64,000 nucleotides of DNA from Boswellia sacra (Eukaryota; Streptophyta; Magnoliopsida; Sapindales; Burseraceae), in NCBI GenBank assembly GCA_013180625.2, contig SNVD02010297.1:62001-126000 (forward strand), read 5' to 3'. Position numbers and translations under genes: made by a program. The notes beneath the pieces are model-generated. The model was not told where the DNA came from. It made no database searches and was given only the letters and a program-made list of their open reading frames with translations. The first letter of the stretch is position 1, and each line of letters starts with the position of its first letter. Of this stretch, positions 35,321 to 48,859 are shown in pieces.

Positions 35321-36213
35321 ATTGGTACTTCCAAACTTAAATTAAGAATATGTGAAGAAATAGTTATTACTGTTAAAAACGTTAAAATATTTTTTTAATG
35401 TATCATTGGTAGTAATATTTAAGATTAAATAATAATTTAATAAAAAATTAAATGATAATTTAATTAAGCTTATATCAAATAAGAAGTTGGAGAGCTAACA
35501 AGATGAAAATGGGGATTAATTAAAAATTAAATGTTAATTTAATTATGCTTACCATAAACATATTTAAAACTGAATTTTTGACGAAAAATTGTCTAAATTA
35601 GCTTTTACCCTTATTAAATAAGAGGTGAAGGATAATGAGATAAAAAACGGTAGCTGAATAAAACTGCTTTCATGTTAATTGTCAAGTAACCGCTTAACTC
35701 AAAAGCTTAAATTATTAGGTATAGGCCAACATTTGATATTTAAGTTTAACAATTTTTTTTTAAGATTTTCTTCAATTTTAGAATTTTAGTCATAATTTAG
35801 TCACTTCAACCAAAATTTAACAAAATATGTTAACTTTGATGGGTGACACTTTAGTTTGTGAAATTTTTAAAATCACGGGAAGTAATATGGAATTTTGCTA
35901 AACTACAAGGAAGGTGTGTCATGTGTCATTATCAATAATTTTTTATATACAATCAAGTTATACAACATTATAACTTACATAATCTAATATGTCACAAAAT
36001 CATTACATCGGTAGTTCTAACTTTTTATTAAAAATCTTTAGTTTATTTGTCAATTTTTTACTATTTAATGAATTTATAGTAGTTTAGATTATATGAATTA
36101 GATTTATACAACTAAATATGTAGTACCACTAAAAATTTATATGATCAAACACTTTATTATTTTAGCTTAAGAAACAATCAGTTCCTTCATAAGCTACAAA
36201 ACTACCCAAGAAG
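35321..36213. other. Intergenic DNA, no gene seen
   Basis: AT-rich. Repeated AATTTAATTA(A/T)GCTTA words at about 35456 and 35538. No coding signal. Confidence 0.55.
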
Positions 36214-36410
36214 CAGGCGCGGATCCAGAGTATAAGGCTTCGTGCGGCTAACATCAAAAAAATCTGAAATTGTAGCGGCGACAGATGATAAAAGTCTTTT
36301 TTTTTTTCGTCCTTTGTTCAGTGTAAATTATTACAATGTTTTATCTTTTTTTTTTCTGAATTTTTGCAGGGGTCAGGGCCCTCCCTAGCCACTATGTGGA
36401 TCCGCCCCTG
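36214..36410. mobile_element. MITE, 197 bp, CGGATCCA family
   Basis: The ends CAGGCGCGGATCCA and TGGATCCGCCCCTG are inverted repeats with one mismatch over 14 bases. The flanks CCAAGAAG and CCAACGAG agree at six of eight positions, compatible with an old 8-bp hAT duplication. No coding sequence; the interior has poly-T tracts. Confidence 0.7.
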
Positions 36411-39400
36411 CCAACGAGGCCTCGATAACATTTCAAGACATAAAATTATGCTTATTAAGGGAAACTTTAATCTTAAAAATTAAAAATAAACATGACAAGT
36501 TACCAAAGAATATGATTAATAATTTAATATTACAATATATACTATTCTAATAATATTATTGAATCAACGGCTATAGTAATAAAAATCAGAGTCTAGATAA
36601 GCTAAAAATCAGAATATGCTTTTTATACATAAATTAATAATTTTGAAAAGTATATTATTATTGGTTTCTCATGATTTATATTGAACAGCTAAGGTGAAAG
36701 GGATTGCACAAAGACTAATATTAATTTCTTTATGTTGCCACAACTGCATTTTTTCTTAAGGATTCACAAGATTGAAACTTGCACAGTTTAGTTATCTAAA
36801 TCATTTTAAGTTTTAGTAAAACTAAGATGGCTCATATTTTGAAATGTCTTCAAAGACTTTGTGAACATCAAGAAGAATCTCAATTAGACGAAGAGTCTCA
36901 CCACTGCATTATGGAAGCATAAGAGCATGTTTGTTTATGTTTTTTTAGTTTTTATTTTAAATTATGAAAAAAAGTGTGGTTGATGTTAAATTTTAAAAAT
37001 AATGTGGTTAATATTTTTCTCGAGTTTTTTCACTGGCTCTTTTATTACTAGGAATATATATATATGTGTGTGTGTGTGTGTATTAATTTATTGACAGGGA
37101 ATTTTGATCTCTCTCAATATGATTGAAGTAATAGAAATGTTGGTATAATACAAACTTATCCTTTTTTTTAATTTATGTTTAAAGATTTTGTCCCGTAAAT
37201 GTTCAATGAAAAAGTCTTATAATGTTGTGTCCAATAAGAGCAATATGTTAGCAATGTCATAAATCGCTTGTAATAAGATCAGTATATTTAAAAAGGATAA
37301 AATTGAGTTTTGCTATACAACTGCTATATGATACATTAAAAATTAAAATTGTATAGAAGTCATAAACAAGTTTATAAAAATTGTAAATGAATAAATAAAA
37401 GTTAAAAACTTGTACATGAATAAATAAAAATTGTAACTCATTTATTATTTTTATACACTTATTTACGATTTTTATATAATTTTAATTTAGCAATTCCCAA
37501 GACAAAAAAGAGTGAGACGAGTAAACTTTTTGGATCAATACAGGTTATAAATTTTATTAAAAACACCAAAAAAAAAACTACAATCACCAAAGACCTTCTA
37601 AAAGTGAAATATTTTCCTATAAATACTTGCCACGTACTTCACTCAACTGTGGACACCTATGTGACAGATCACCAATGCTTCCCCTTAAAAGCACTGAAGC
37701 ATATCAAGATTTATTTATTCGTTATTATTTTATATATTGTTAAATATCCATGACTTCAGAGCATTGAGAATGAAATAAATAAATAAATAAAACTAAGGGC
37801 TAGTTTTCCGAAAATATCCCTGGATAAAGAAAGCAAAGAATCAGAGACGAAATCAATAAACGCAGCACGGTTTGCCGACCCATCTGTCTGCCACATGTGG
37901 CACGCTGACAATGACTCTCTTGATTTTTGTGCCCAAGTCTATTAGTTGGAGTTCCAAGGGCAATCTCGTCCCACAATTTCCAAATTAATTAATTGTTTTA
38001 TTAATATTTTTCAGCTAAGCTCACGCACCACATGACGTTTCATCCAGAACCAACTTACCTGAAATTCAGTTCCCGCCTACCTGTTTGCAGTGTACGGTTC
38101 CCCCTCAATTCGGATCAACTACGGGTATCCAATATTATCATTTGAACTTTAATGCCTTGAATTGCTAAGATGGATTCAAACAGAGGGAGGCTATTGAAAA
38201 ATAAATGGATTTTTAAAAATTTATATATTATGGCATCATTGTAACGAGAGTTTTCTTTTTTATTTTTTTTAATTATAGATACTAACAGTCAACGGTAAAT
38301 AAAATTTAACAGATAATAATGAGTTATGATGTTTAATATATAGATTATTTTTCTACGAGTACCCCTAATTTAGAGTTTTTTTTTTAAATTTTCTTTTTTA
38401 TATATAGAGTGTATGGTTCATTTGACTATCAAAGAACTTAAACTTATATGGTATCTAGTTTTATTTTTAGTATATATCAAATAGATGGTATAGATTTTGA
38501 CATGAACCAATTAAGACTAGTTAGAACACCTTTTATTTGGATTATGTACGCATTCAACATGTAACATCTAAAGCTCAATATAGTGATTAACATGTGCATA
38601 ATATGCACATTCATTTAGGTTTTCGTATCAATATTCATGAAAATATATATTTTTTTTTAATTTTGAAGTTAACATTTAGATTCAAGATAATATTTTCATA
38701 TTGAACATTCTTAGATTTTTTTTTTTTTGGCAACATGCATATGACTATAAATTGATTTGTAAATTTCAGTATTGGTACAACAAGAAAATATATGGTCAAA
38801 TCAAAAACATCAAATATCTAGGTATTGACACTAAAACCTTGTTCAACTAGTAAGAGAGATCATCTATCAGATTATGAAGTATCAAACTGTAATTTACCGA
38901 GTATAAATTACTAATAAAATAAAAAGTTGATAAAATATTAAAAGTTTAGTATTGCAATATTGAATTTATATGTGAATTACAATACCGTTATCATTTTGGT
39001 ATTGTAGAAAATCCCTAGACTTCGTTTTCCATCTTTTTCTTTTTAGTACTCGAAGGAACCTAAAGTTTATAAGTTCATTTATACTCATAATTTGAGACAA
39101 ATATTAAATTGAGACATAATATAGTGGACCTCCAAGGAACTTTTCTTGGTGTGCAACCAAGAAATTAACTAATAAATTGATGGGTCTAGATGTAATATAA
39201 TAATAATTTTTTCAATAAAGAATTCAATATGAAAATCTAAGTTAATAAGTGGAGGGATTTAACTAGTATTTACACCAATAATGAAGCCTAGAGATACAAG
39301 ACGTTAAATTACACTCTTAAATAGCAATTTTTATCATCTCATCCAAAAATTTAGGACTAAGTTTATATCTTCTCATTCAATATGAAGATCTAAGCTTTAT

Positions 39401-40850
39401 TAAACCAATAACGAACCTAGAGATACAAGACATGAGACGTTAATTTACACTATCGAATATTAATTAATTTTTATCATCTTATTCAAAAGTTTATACCTAG
39501 GATTGTTTATTACCTTTCTCAAAAGTTTAAATCGAAAATAGATAGATTAATATCGTGCTTAAATAGTTTTACAAAAAAAATTATGAAATAAAAACAAACA
39601 AGTCGAATATACTCCTTCAATGTATATACATAAATAGCAATTATATCTATTAGTTTTGTTAAAAAGTATTGCTTTCAAATGTAATATTAAATACTTAGTT
39701 TTAAACCATTATAAACCCCACCAAATCCACTCAGGTTCTGAAAGGTCCCAACCACCCTAACCGTTTACTCCCAAGCACACTTTGAAGGTTATAAATTCCA
39801 ACTTTTTTTAGCAAGAGTTGACTTAAAAACCTTAACGTAAGCCAAATTTAACCGCCGAAAGTTTTATTATTTAAATTAAAAGATCTAAAATGGTAAAGCA
39901 GTCATTAATGGCCTACTCTTTAACATTAAAATATCTGAAACAAGTGTAAAAATAATAATAATAATAAAATAAGGGATTATTTTAAGTTCTAATTTAATCA
40001 TTATTTTATTGTTTAACTGAGTTGAACAGCAAGTAAGGAATTTATTTTCGTTTCCTCCGTTGTTTATACAAGGCTTATGGCTTGAAAAACATTATATTTT
40101 AATATAAATTTTTGACAAAATTTATTGGTATAAATTTATGGACACAAATTCATAATTATTAATTTCACAAAATCCATAAAAATCAATAAGATGCATTAAA
40201 TACTATCAACTCATAAATTATCTCAACTATTGAATTTTGTCTATTAATGACTAAAAAATTGTGTCTAGTTTTGCATCAAAATATCCCCTCCCTATTCTAT
40301 TACTTGAGAACTCATTATCCTGCTAATTGTTTGTCAAGATAATGATCAAAATTTTATTGAGGTGTTTACACATACATTAACGTGAATTTTAATAGCTTGA
40401 CAATACAATATTAAAATTTACTAGTAGAAAAAAGTGAAATTTTGGAAAATAACCCAAATTATAAGTATGATTTGAAAAGAGTTATACTTTAAAAATTTAG
40501 TGATGTAACTATCATATGATAAATTGATAGTTTTTTTTATTATGAATTTATTTATTTTTTTGCTAATTGAGCGTTAGGATCGACAACTAGATGACCCAAA
40601 ATATGAGATGTGGAGCTATCATGTTTTAAAAATTGAAGACAAGAACAAAATATCAATTTTTTGATCGATCAATTTATGGTCATGACATCTAATTATTTTA
40701 AAACACCGTTGTTTTTCAAATAAACTTCATGTTAATTTTGAATGTTTTTTAAACTTACCTTATAAAAATTTTCGAGTTTGGAGTAAAACTAAACTAACAT
40801 CGATCTACATCTTATGCTATTCTCTCAGCTTTTCCCATAATTAAAGCATT
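36411..40850. other. Intergenic DNA, no gene seen
   Basis: AT-rich with no convincing frames. A mixed (TA)n(TG)n microsatellite sits at about 37053-37081. At 39170-39500 two stretches repeat a phrase around AATGAAGCCTAGAGATACAAGA / AACGAACCTAGAGATACAAGA, a diverged local duplication of about 140 bases. Confidence 0.55.
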
Positions 40851-41360
40851 TTAGCAGTGCCCGACCCATTTGGCAATCTGGTTTGCTAGCCTCCAGTCTC
40901 TGTGTTCGCCTCTTCTCATCCAATCGTGTAAATAAGATCATCAAGTCTTGATCAAACTTGCTGTCACTGGATCTTTCCTATCCCCGTTTAGGTCCCACGT
41001 CGGCACAGACACATGACAACTACTTCACCCAAACATTATTAAAAATCCAAAAAAAAAAAATTAAACCCTTTAACATGGCCATGGTTGATCCACGTGTCCC
41101 TCTACGACTCGTCATCACCTAGATTTCCTCCTCGGGCCAAAAATTAAATAAATAGAAATAAAAATAAAAATCCTCCAAGCCAAGCATATCAAAAACCGGG
41201 TTTTGTATTTCTCCACGTTTACTCCAAGGGCCAAACTCGATCTCAAACTCAAAAGAGAGAAGAGAAGGACAGAGTTCAGTTTCATCTTCATCGTCATCAG
41301 CAGCAGCAGGAACAGAAGAGTTTGAGTTAGAATTCCTTTTGTTTTGTTTTTACCTGTGTC
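40850..41360 (+). promoter_or_regulatory. Promoter and 5' untranslated region of the COL gene
   Basis: GC content rises compared with the upstream DNA. Visible motifs: a CCAAT box at about 40919, an ACGT core (CCACGTCGGC) at about 40997, a G-box CACGTG at 41091-41096, and a TATA-like stretch (TTAAATAAATAG) at about 41143. A CAG-rich leader (about 41296-41308) precedes the start codon. G-boxes bind bZIP, bHLH and PIF factors and are common in light-regulated and clock-regulated genes. Function here is inferred from position only. Confidence 0.5.
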
Positions 41361-42532
41361 ATGGGAATTGAACTACAGAACCTCAAGGGGTGGAGCGTGG
41401 CGGCGAAGCCATGTGACACGTGTAGAGCCGCTGCTGCGGCGGTCTTTTGCAGGGTCGACTCTGCTTTCTTGTGTCTAAACTGCGATTCAAGAATTCACTG
41501 CATCAACAAGCACGAACGTGTGTGGATGTGCGAGGTGTGTGAGCAGGCACCGGCGGCGGTCACCTGCAAGGCCGACGCTGCTGCTTTGTGCGTCACGTGT
41601 GACAGCGATATCCATTCGGCAAACCCTTTGGCGAGACGCCATGAGAGAAACCCTGTTGAGCCGTTCTTCAACTCGGCAGATTCAATTGTCAAGTCTTCAG
41701 CTTTGAGTTTCTTCGTCCCCAACGAAAATGGAAGCTCGGAGTTCAGTGGCGCGTGTCAACAACGGGAAACCGTGGAGACGGGTTCCTGGCTGTTGCCGAG
41801 TTCCAAACTGAGCGTGGAAAACACGACTGAGATGAAATCCGCAGATCTGTTCTTCTCGGAAATGGATCCGCTTCTCGATTTTGAGTATCAGAATTCGTTT
41901 CAGAATCATCACAGCGCGGGCATGGATAGTGTTGTGCCCGTTCAGACTACGAAACCTGCTCCAGTCCGTCTGATGAACAATGAAAATTGTTTCGATATTG
42001 ATTTCTGTAGATCCAAGCTTTCTTCACTCAGTTACCAAACTCAATCTCTCAGCCAAAGTGTAACTAACTCGCTACTTCTTTTTTATTTATTTTCCGGGAA
42101 AGAGAGAATATATTTAAAGAAAAGAAAATTTGACAGTGTTATATATAATTTCTTCAGGTTTCGTCGTCATCGCTTGATGTTGGAGTAGTTCCAGATGGTA
42201 ACTCTATGTCGGATATATCGTATCCATTTGGGCGGAACATGACGAGTGGGAGCGAGCCGGGTAATGGTACAAACCAAGCAACCCAGCTGTGTGGAATCGA
42301 TCGTGAAGCTAGGGTTTTGCGTTACAGAGAGAAGAGGAAGAACCGCAAATTCGAAAAAACTATAAGGTACCATTCACGTAAAGCCTATGCAGAAACCAGA
42401 CCAAGGATCAAAGGCCGGTTCGCCAAACGAACAGATCAGGCCGAGAATGGAGTGGACCGGCTCTATGGCTCTGCGGCCACAGCTGCTGCTTTCATGGCCG
42501 ATAATCAATACGGCGTCGTTCCTTCTTTTTGA
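41361..42532 (+). CDS. COL5: CONSTANS-like B-box/CCT transcription factor, two exons
   Basis: Nuclear transcription regulator of the CONSTANS-like family, which acts in light, photoperiod and flowering control. Exon 1 is 41361-42059 and exon 2 is 42158-42532. The 98-base intron (GTAACT...TTCAG) falls between complete codons and gives 357 residues, a normal length for the family. Residues 18-54 and 57-96 are two tandem B-box zinc fingers (CDTCRAAA..., [21 protein letters not shown]...), with all cysteine and histidine ligands visible. Residues about 282-325 are the CCT domain ([20 protein letters not shown]...), which carries nuclear localisation and binds NF-Y or DNA. Two B-boxes plus one intron place it in group I. 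The N-terminus ([21 protein letters not shown]) and the VVPDGN motif resemble COL5 more than CO or COL3/4; the exact orthology is inference. If the intron is ignored the frame runs on to a stop at 42188. No damage is seen. Confidence 0.95.
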
Positions 42533-44724
42533 GGAGAGTTTGTTGCCGCGCCGCCAGAACAAGAGTTTATCATCATCAATCATCATCCTGTACTTGTTGG
42601 CTTATAAGTTTTTAACTGTGGAGCTAAAATAATCGTACGGTTGGTGTTAATGTTAATCATGTTTTCGTCGTAAAATAGGGTGCTTGGTGGAGTTGTAGCC
42701 GTTGGATTTCCACGAGTATGGGATTGATGATGCTGATGAACGGTGATTAGCTGGCTTTTGTATCCATAAGATTAATTTCTCTTTGCGCCAAAAGCCCGTT
42801 TACTTTTTCTACGTGGGCTTACTGTAACCCCTCTTTCTAGTAAAAGTCTCTTCTTCTTCTAGCCAACAGATCTGTTTCTCAATCCCTATTGGTTGGTTTT
42901 CTTTTCTTTTTTATTTTTTTATTAATATCCTATTATCTCTTGGGCCATTTTAAATTTTTCTCTTGTTTATTACAAGCCTCGACTTTTAGTGTATAATTAA
43001 TTAATGATATTACTTGTATAACATCACAACTAAATATTATGCCAAACCTCCCCTAAACTAATGTGTTAATAATAATAAATTAAAGCAAAGTTTTTTAATT
43101 AGTTGACGGAACTGTAAAACTTTAAGAGAGTTTCGATGAATTTGAGAGTAGTTAGTGATATAATTAGTCCAAATTTAATTATATATACATGGACTCTAAG
43201 AAAAAATACGAAAATATTTTATATTAATTTTAAATGTATGTATACAACAATGATGAAGGGCTGTTGAAGAATATTCTTCGTTTAATTAAATATAGATAAA
43301 ATAAATAATAGCTAGGCAGCTTGGATCTTCGATCAGACAAATCGCTATGCTATTAATAGAAAGGAGGGGGAGGGATCATTAATATTATAATGTTTTGGAA
43401 ATTAGCAGAGAAGGTTCCCCAGTGCCTTTCTCGAAGTTTCTGTGACGACTAATAATAGCAACTTTGTTCATGGCTTGGCTTTCCAAGAGTACGCAATCCA
43501 CTGAACATTGACTGCGAATCATCTTTGCCTTTCGAGTTTTATTTCTATTTTCTGGTTTAATAATAATGGCCAGGGCAGCTTCTACATTTCTCCGATTCCA
43601 TCCCATCCCAAGTAATTTTGAGAAACCGATAAAATTTATGACTATGACCTCTGACATATAATAAGGTCAAAGTCAGAAACATAAATACAATGAGAAATTA
43701 CTGAAGACTTCAAAGTCGAAAGCATTTATTAATTTAATTATAGCTCATCATGTGATAGGTAAATTTACTATTGTTCGATCAAATTAAAGAAAGATTTTTA
43801 TGTTGTTTATTATTATACAGAGGCTTGTTCTGTTTAATATTACATGTTAAAAGAAGAATTTTATTCATGAAAAATGTAACAAATTTATTATTTCATTGTT
43901 GATATATTGATATAGTTAAATATTTAAAAAAAAATGAAATGAGAGGCTAATCTTGGCCCAAAATTGATGTGAAATATAATTTTTCTATTTATTTTTAAAA
44001 ACTATATTTGGTAACAAGAAATGCATTGCCTATATCCTTACTTTAATAACTACTAACTATCCATCGGATGAAATATGTTGCTAGTTTTATAATTAAATTC
44101 TTTTAATAAAGACTTTTATTTTCTTAAAGAGTAATTTAGGTTCATATTAGCACCTCAAAATTATGTGATACCTATTAAGACTAATGATAGTTTATTATAA
44201 TTTATAAACATCATTTTAAAATTATATTTATTAATTTTTAAGTAATTTTTTTGGTATGATTATTTAGTTTTGATCTAGGTACCTAACAAATTACTGTAAT
44301 GGGGAAAAATAATTTTAAAAATTTTCAATTATTGAATATAATATCAAATAAATCTTTATAAATAAACTTACACATGTTCTAAGTATTAATGTGTGTCATG
44401 CTGATACATGTTAAGACTATTACCTCTTAAAATGATTTTACTAATTTTATAAAATATTAAATTATTTTCATAATAAAATAAATAAGTATCTTGAGAATAT
44501 AAGTTAAGATTGTATAAAAAATTCTTCCTAACTACAATGTTACACATCATTAATTAATCTACTTATTATTAACAAATATTTTTTATAGTTGTTTGCTATT
44601 AGAAGATGCACAATCGAACTAATCTTGAATTGAACAGATATATAGAATGTCTCCATCGGATTGAAGAAAAATAATCCAATTGGCTCTTTCAAAGGACAGA
44701 ACGTACTCTCTGGCGATATCTTCA
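42533..44724. other. 3' flank of the COL gene and intergenic DNA
   Basis: The first about 150 bases are probably the 3' untranslated region. The rest is AT-rich. A minus-strand frame at 43385-43657 (begins MSEVIVINF) has mixed composition but no recognised domain and no supporting context; I do not call it a gene. Confidence 0.5.
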
Positions 44725-45802
44725 AGCATCGGTAGCTCTTTCAGCTTTATTAAAAAAATTGTCTTCTGTAAATGATAATTGTAGATTTCATTGTGGATTG
44801 AATTGTCTGACACTTCTATGAGCTAAACGTACAAGCTGGGTCAAGCTAAAATTAAGTAGATTTCACGTCTGTCTGAGCTCCACAGAACCGACATTACAAT
44901 GAAGGTTGATTTGACAATTGAGTACTCGTAAAATTCTGCTTTAAATAATCCTGCAACAATGGTGCATACGCACACTTAGGAAGCTTTTGTGGGGCTATAA
45001 ATGGTTCTGATTTTTCACAAAATATTTTTTGCTAGATTTAGTTGACTTCATATTGACATGTCAAGGGTCAATTGACAGCAATAGTTTGTTTCTGTAACTA
45101 AATATTATTGCATATGTATCTAGAACCACAGTAGTCTCAATGGTATTATAACTCTTAACGCATCATTAAATTAAAGATAGTTTAATTTATAAATAATCAT
45201 AGAAGGGAAGATTGCTAGATCAACTTCACACGCTTAATATTAATGAACACCATTCCGGCCCGAGCATCGGTAGCTCTTTCAGCTTTATTAAAAAAATTGT
45301 CTTCTGTAAATGATAATTGTAGATTTCATTGTGGATTGAATTGTCTGACACTTCTATGAGCTAAACGTACAAGCTGGGTCAAGCTAAAATTAAGTAGATT
45401 TCACGTCTGTCTGAGCTCCACAGAACCGACATTACAATGAAGGTTGATTTGACAATTGAGTACTCGTAAAATTCTGCTTTAAATAATCCTGCAACAATGG
45501 TGCATACGCACACTTAGGAAGCTTTTGTGGGGCTATAAATGGTTCTGATTTTTCACAAAATATTTTTTGCTAGATTTAGTTGACTTCATATTGACATGTC
45601 AAGGGTCAATTGACAGCAATAGTTTGTTTCTGTAACTAAATATTATTGCATATGTATCTAGAACCACAGTAGTCTCAATGGTATTATAACTCTTAACGCA
45701 TCATTAAATTAAAGATAGTTTAATTTATAAATAATCATAGAAGGGAAGATTGCTAGATCAACTTCACACGCTTAATATTAATGAACACCATTCCGGCCCG
45801 AG
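44725..45802. repeat. Perfect tandem duplication, 538-bp unit, two copies
   Basis: Copy 1 runs from about 44725 to 45262 and copy 2 from 45263 to about 45800, starting at AGCATCGGTAGC in both and ending GGCCCGAG. I see no difference between the copies. The unit is single-copy-looking AT-rich DNA with no coding frame of note. Absence of any divergence means a very recent duplication or an assembly artefact. Confidence 0.9.
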
Positions 45803-45866
45803 GGGCGCCACAACCCCCTATCCCCCCTCCCCCCCCAAACCCAAAAGAACCCCCCAACCCCGCGGC
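45803..45866. repeat. C-rich low-complexity stretch
   Basis: Runs such as CCCCCCTCCCCCCCC followed by GAACCCCCCAACCCCGCGGCG, in a neighbourhood that is about two-thirds AT. It begins exactly where the tandem duplication ends. Possibly poor-quality read ends or gap-closing sequence rather than real genome. Confidence 0.7.
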
Positions 45867-46838
45867 GTCAGTCGATTAATAAGAAAATGAATTTTTCCAA
45901 TTTATAACAGTTCAAATTCTGAACTTGGATGTAAAGATTAAACTATTTATGGACTGAATTATTAATTTTGATAATAAATCCCAAATCGATTCCTTCTTTG
46001 ATCAACGGAATTCTTATGGCTCCAATGAACAAATTGATAATATTGATTTTGATTCCTATTCTTTAACGATGTTTAATGATCAAGATAATTGAATGGATTC
46101 TAGGAACAGTATATTATATAGAAGTTTGTTCATGATAGCTTCTTTTCATAAAGCAAATTAACCTAACTTTGGTTCTTGAACAATTTAAATCAATTCCACT
46201 TCTATTTTAACCAAATAACTTAAAAAAATAAATTGCATACTCCAATCTATGTATGGGATTAGGCAGTTCCACTTTCTAACTGGATAAGTGGCATTTTCCC
46301 AATTACACAAACTTGCTGCTTCTCATCGTAGGCTCCTATATACAGGTCCCATTGCTTTCGCAAACATTTCCCCCACTGAATTTTCCCCCTCTTTACAGTC
46401 CGCAATTCTTGGGATTTTTGGTTTGTTCATGAATAACAAGATCTTCAGCTAGTGGCTGCAATTTTTCGTCGGACCATTCTTTAATTTTCATAAAAATGCA
46501 TGGCTCTTGAAAGCAACTTTTATTCCCAAAACGAAGTATGATGGATCCGGCGAGGACTCGAGCAATGCTCAAAGTTTGGTCTCTTTTCTCTTCTAAGGTT
46601 TTGTTGCAATTATCTTTCATTACTGAAGTTCGTCAACTGAACTTATTATCCTATTTGGACATGCATACGCCACGTTACCTTTATATCTTTTACACATTGA
46701 TATCATTTATTACATAGATTTTAAATATTAGACTCACTAAATTTTGGATGTATATTTGAATAATATGATTCTCCATTCTCTATTTAGAGAATATTGTTGA
46801 CACCCAACTTCAATTTCTTTTGAAAGAATGTGGAGTAA
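45867..46838. other. Intergenic DNA, no gene identified
   Basis: AT-rich. The minus-strand frame 46393-46620 (MKDNCNKTLEEKRDQ...) has coding-like composition for about 75 codons but no domain I recognise and no splice context. Ends at TAA (46836-46838), the left duplication of the CACTA element. Confidence 0.45.
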
Positions 46839-47660
46839 TTCTATAAGAACAATAGGAATAGATGACAGAAACAAACAATCATAAACGAGGGTGGATGATA
46901 GAGAATCGAAGAGTCATCTATGTCACTGTCACTCATTCATGATAGAAAAGAAGTCTATCATCAACTTTGTGATAGTTTTTACATGTCATACGTCTATCAC
47001 ATTAAACAATTAATTTTATAATTTTATGATAGTTTTTATATGTCATACGTCTATCACACTAGGTAAATAATTATTTAATAATCCTTAAAAAATTTTGGCA
47101 GAAAATTATTTTTTATTTTTAGTTTGAAATTTTTGGCAGGAAAATTGTTTTTTTTTATTCCAATTTATTTTGGCAGAAATTTTTGTAGGTAAATTATATT
47201 ATTTGTGACAGAATTTATAATTAGTATTTTCTGTCACAATATTATGCAGAACTATAATTTTTTTATTTTATTTATACATTATTGTGTCTAAAATTCATTT
47301 ACAAATTTAATATGAACTAAAAATTAAAGTGCACATCTAATTGAGTCCAAAAACTTTTTATAGTAATGACATCCACATAACAATATAAAGAAAAGTTGCA
47401 TAGATCATGTATATCATTACTAATACATAAGCTAAATCATTAGTAACTATCAACAACAAACTGTGATTGTAATGCAAATCCAAAAGCAACAACAAATGAT
47501 AGCCAATCAAATTAAATTTGGAGTTCACATGACAAATTTCAGAACCTATTAAGTAGGTCATTGACTCATTAATATCAAAATCTTAATCTATTCCTCATAT
47601 CAATGAGTTATAGCTAGATTGAAAGAGCTTAGAAGGATCACAAAGAAGATGGCATCATAC

Positions 47661-47872
<212 letters not shown>

Positions 47873-47989
47873 CTACATTGAGTTAGTAAACTAGCCATGA
47901 GCATCACAGCAGAATGATGATGTAAAGTCATATAGAAAAAGGGAATATCAAGAAAGAAGTAATATTAGTGGGCGAAATTATTGTTGAAC

Positions 47990-48130
47990 CTGGCAAAGAA
48001 GACCTTTTTTCACATCATCTAACTCCCAGATGTTCGGTGCCAGAGACCTGGTCAGTGTTTCATATATGTCAGATTGTTTTGACAACTCTTTTAATTGCTC
48101 CACTTGAGATTTCAAACAATCAGTGTTACA
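47990..48130 (-). pseudogene. MCM4: Captured MCM4 exon (upstream of Walker A)
   Basis: The minus strand encodes QLKELSKQSDIYETLTRSL, then APNIWELDDVKKGLLCQ, a highly conserved MCM4 stretch just before the ATPase core. It ends exactly at a CAG/GT donor at 47990. The following 117 bases (47873-47989) are an intron leading to the next MCM4 exon. The retained intron shows capture of genomic DNA, not of mRNA. The upstream border, near 48130, is not clear. Confidence 0.8.
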
Positions 48131-48760
48131 GATGATAACCACTACGTGTATGAAGACATATCAACCTCAAGATTATGCTATTAAACAAAAAATAAAGCTC
48201 AGCAAAAGTTGATGCGGGATTGACTATGAGTTAATACATCAACTCGCTTGCATGTATTTGTAATCTATGCATTTCTTATAATTTGAACTCCTAATACCAA
48301 GGCCCCCCACCTCAATTAACTCCCAAGTGGATAATTTACTTCACAACCTTTTTTTTAATTCAATTTTTGAAGCAAAATTTGAAAAGAAAAACTAGTAAAG
48401 AGAAATATTTTTATTACAAGAAAGGGTGAGTAGAATAGGTAAATTGAAAAAAGGTTCATGTAAATCTGAACCCAGGAACTCCCCAAGAGCTATGGAGAAG
48501 TTCTCTTTGAATTTTAGCAAAAAGGGAAGACCACCAATAATGAGTGGGATGAGACAAGCCATTGTTAGCAATAGTATTTGTAATGACAGCAAATGCAATC
48601 ACATGCTTCTGTCTGATTGTTGTAATAAAAGAGCTCATCACCATTAATCACCATTGCACAGATAAAAGAATCTCAATGTAAAGAACCAAAAAAATCTCCT
48701 GAATTGGAGGACTTTAGGTAAAGCTTCAATAACATAATTACATTTTTTTTGTTGAATAAA

Positions 48761-48859
48761 TCAACTAGAAGCCTTAAGTGAGTTAGCATAACTTTGGACA
48801 CGTAATCCAGCCTCTTCCAACAGGTCTCCAATATATGGATTTGGTAGATGGAGGTGAAT
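48761..48859 (-). pseudogene. Unidentified captured terminal exon
   Basis: After a good acceptor (TTCATTCGCAG) the minus strand gives 32 codons (IHLHLPNPYIGDLLEEAGLR and onward) ending in TGA at 48761-48763. Composition and splice site look like a real last exon. I do not recognise the gene. Between this and the MCM4 exons (48131-48760) I see only a hydrophobic minus-strand frame at 48392-48598. Confidence 0.4.

Noticed and set aside
43385..43657. 90-codon minus-strand frame downstream of the COL gene
   Set aside because: No recognised domain, no start context or neighbouring exons. Possible but unsupported.
44619..44813. 64-codon minus-strand frame ending inside the tandem duplication
   Set aside because: No family resemblance, and the second repeat copy truncates it, so it is probably chance.
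46393..46620. 75-codon minus-strand frame
   Set aside because: Composition is coding-like but I recognise nothing and see no splice context; kept only as a note in the intergenic entry.
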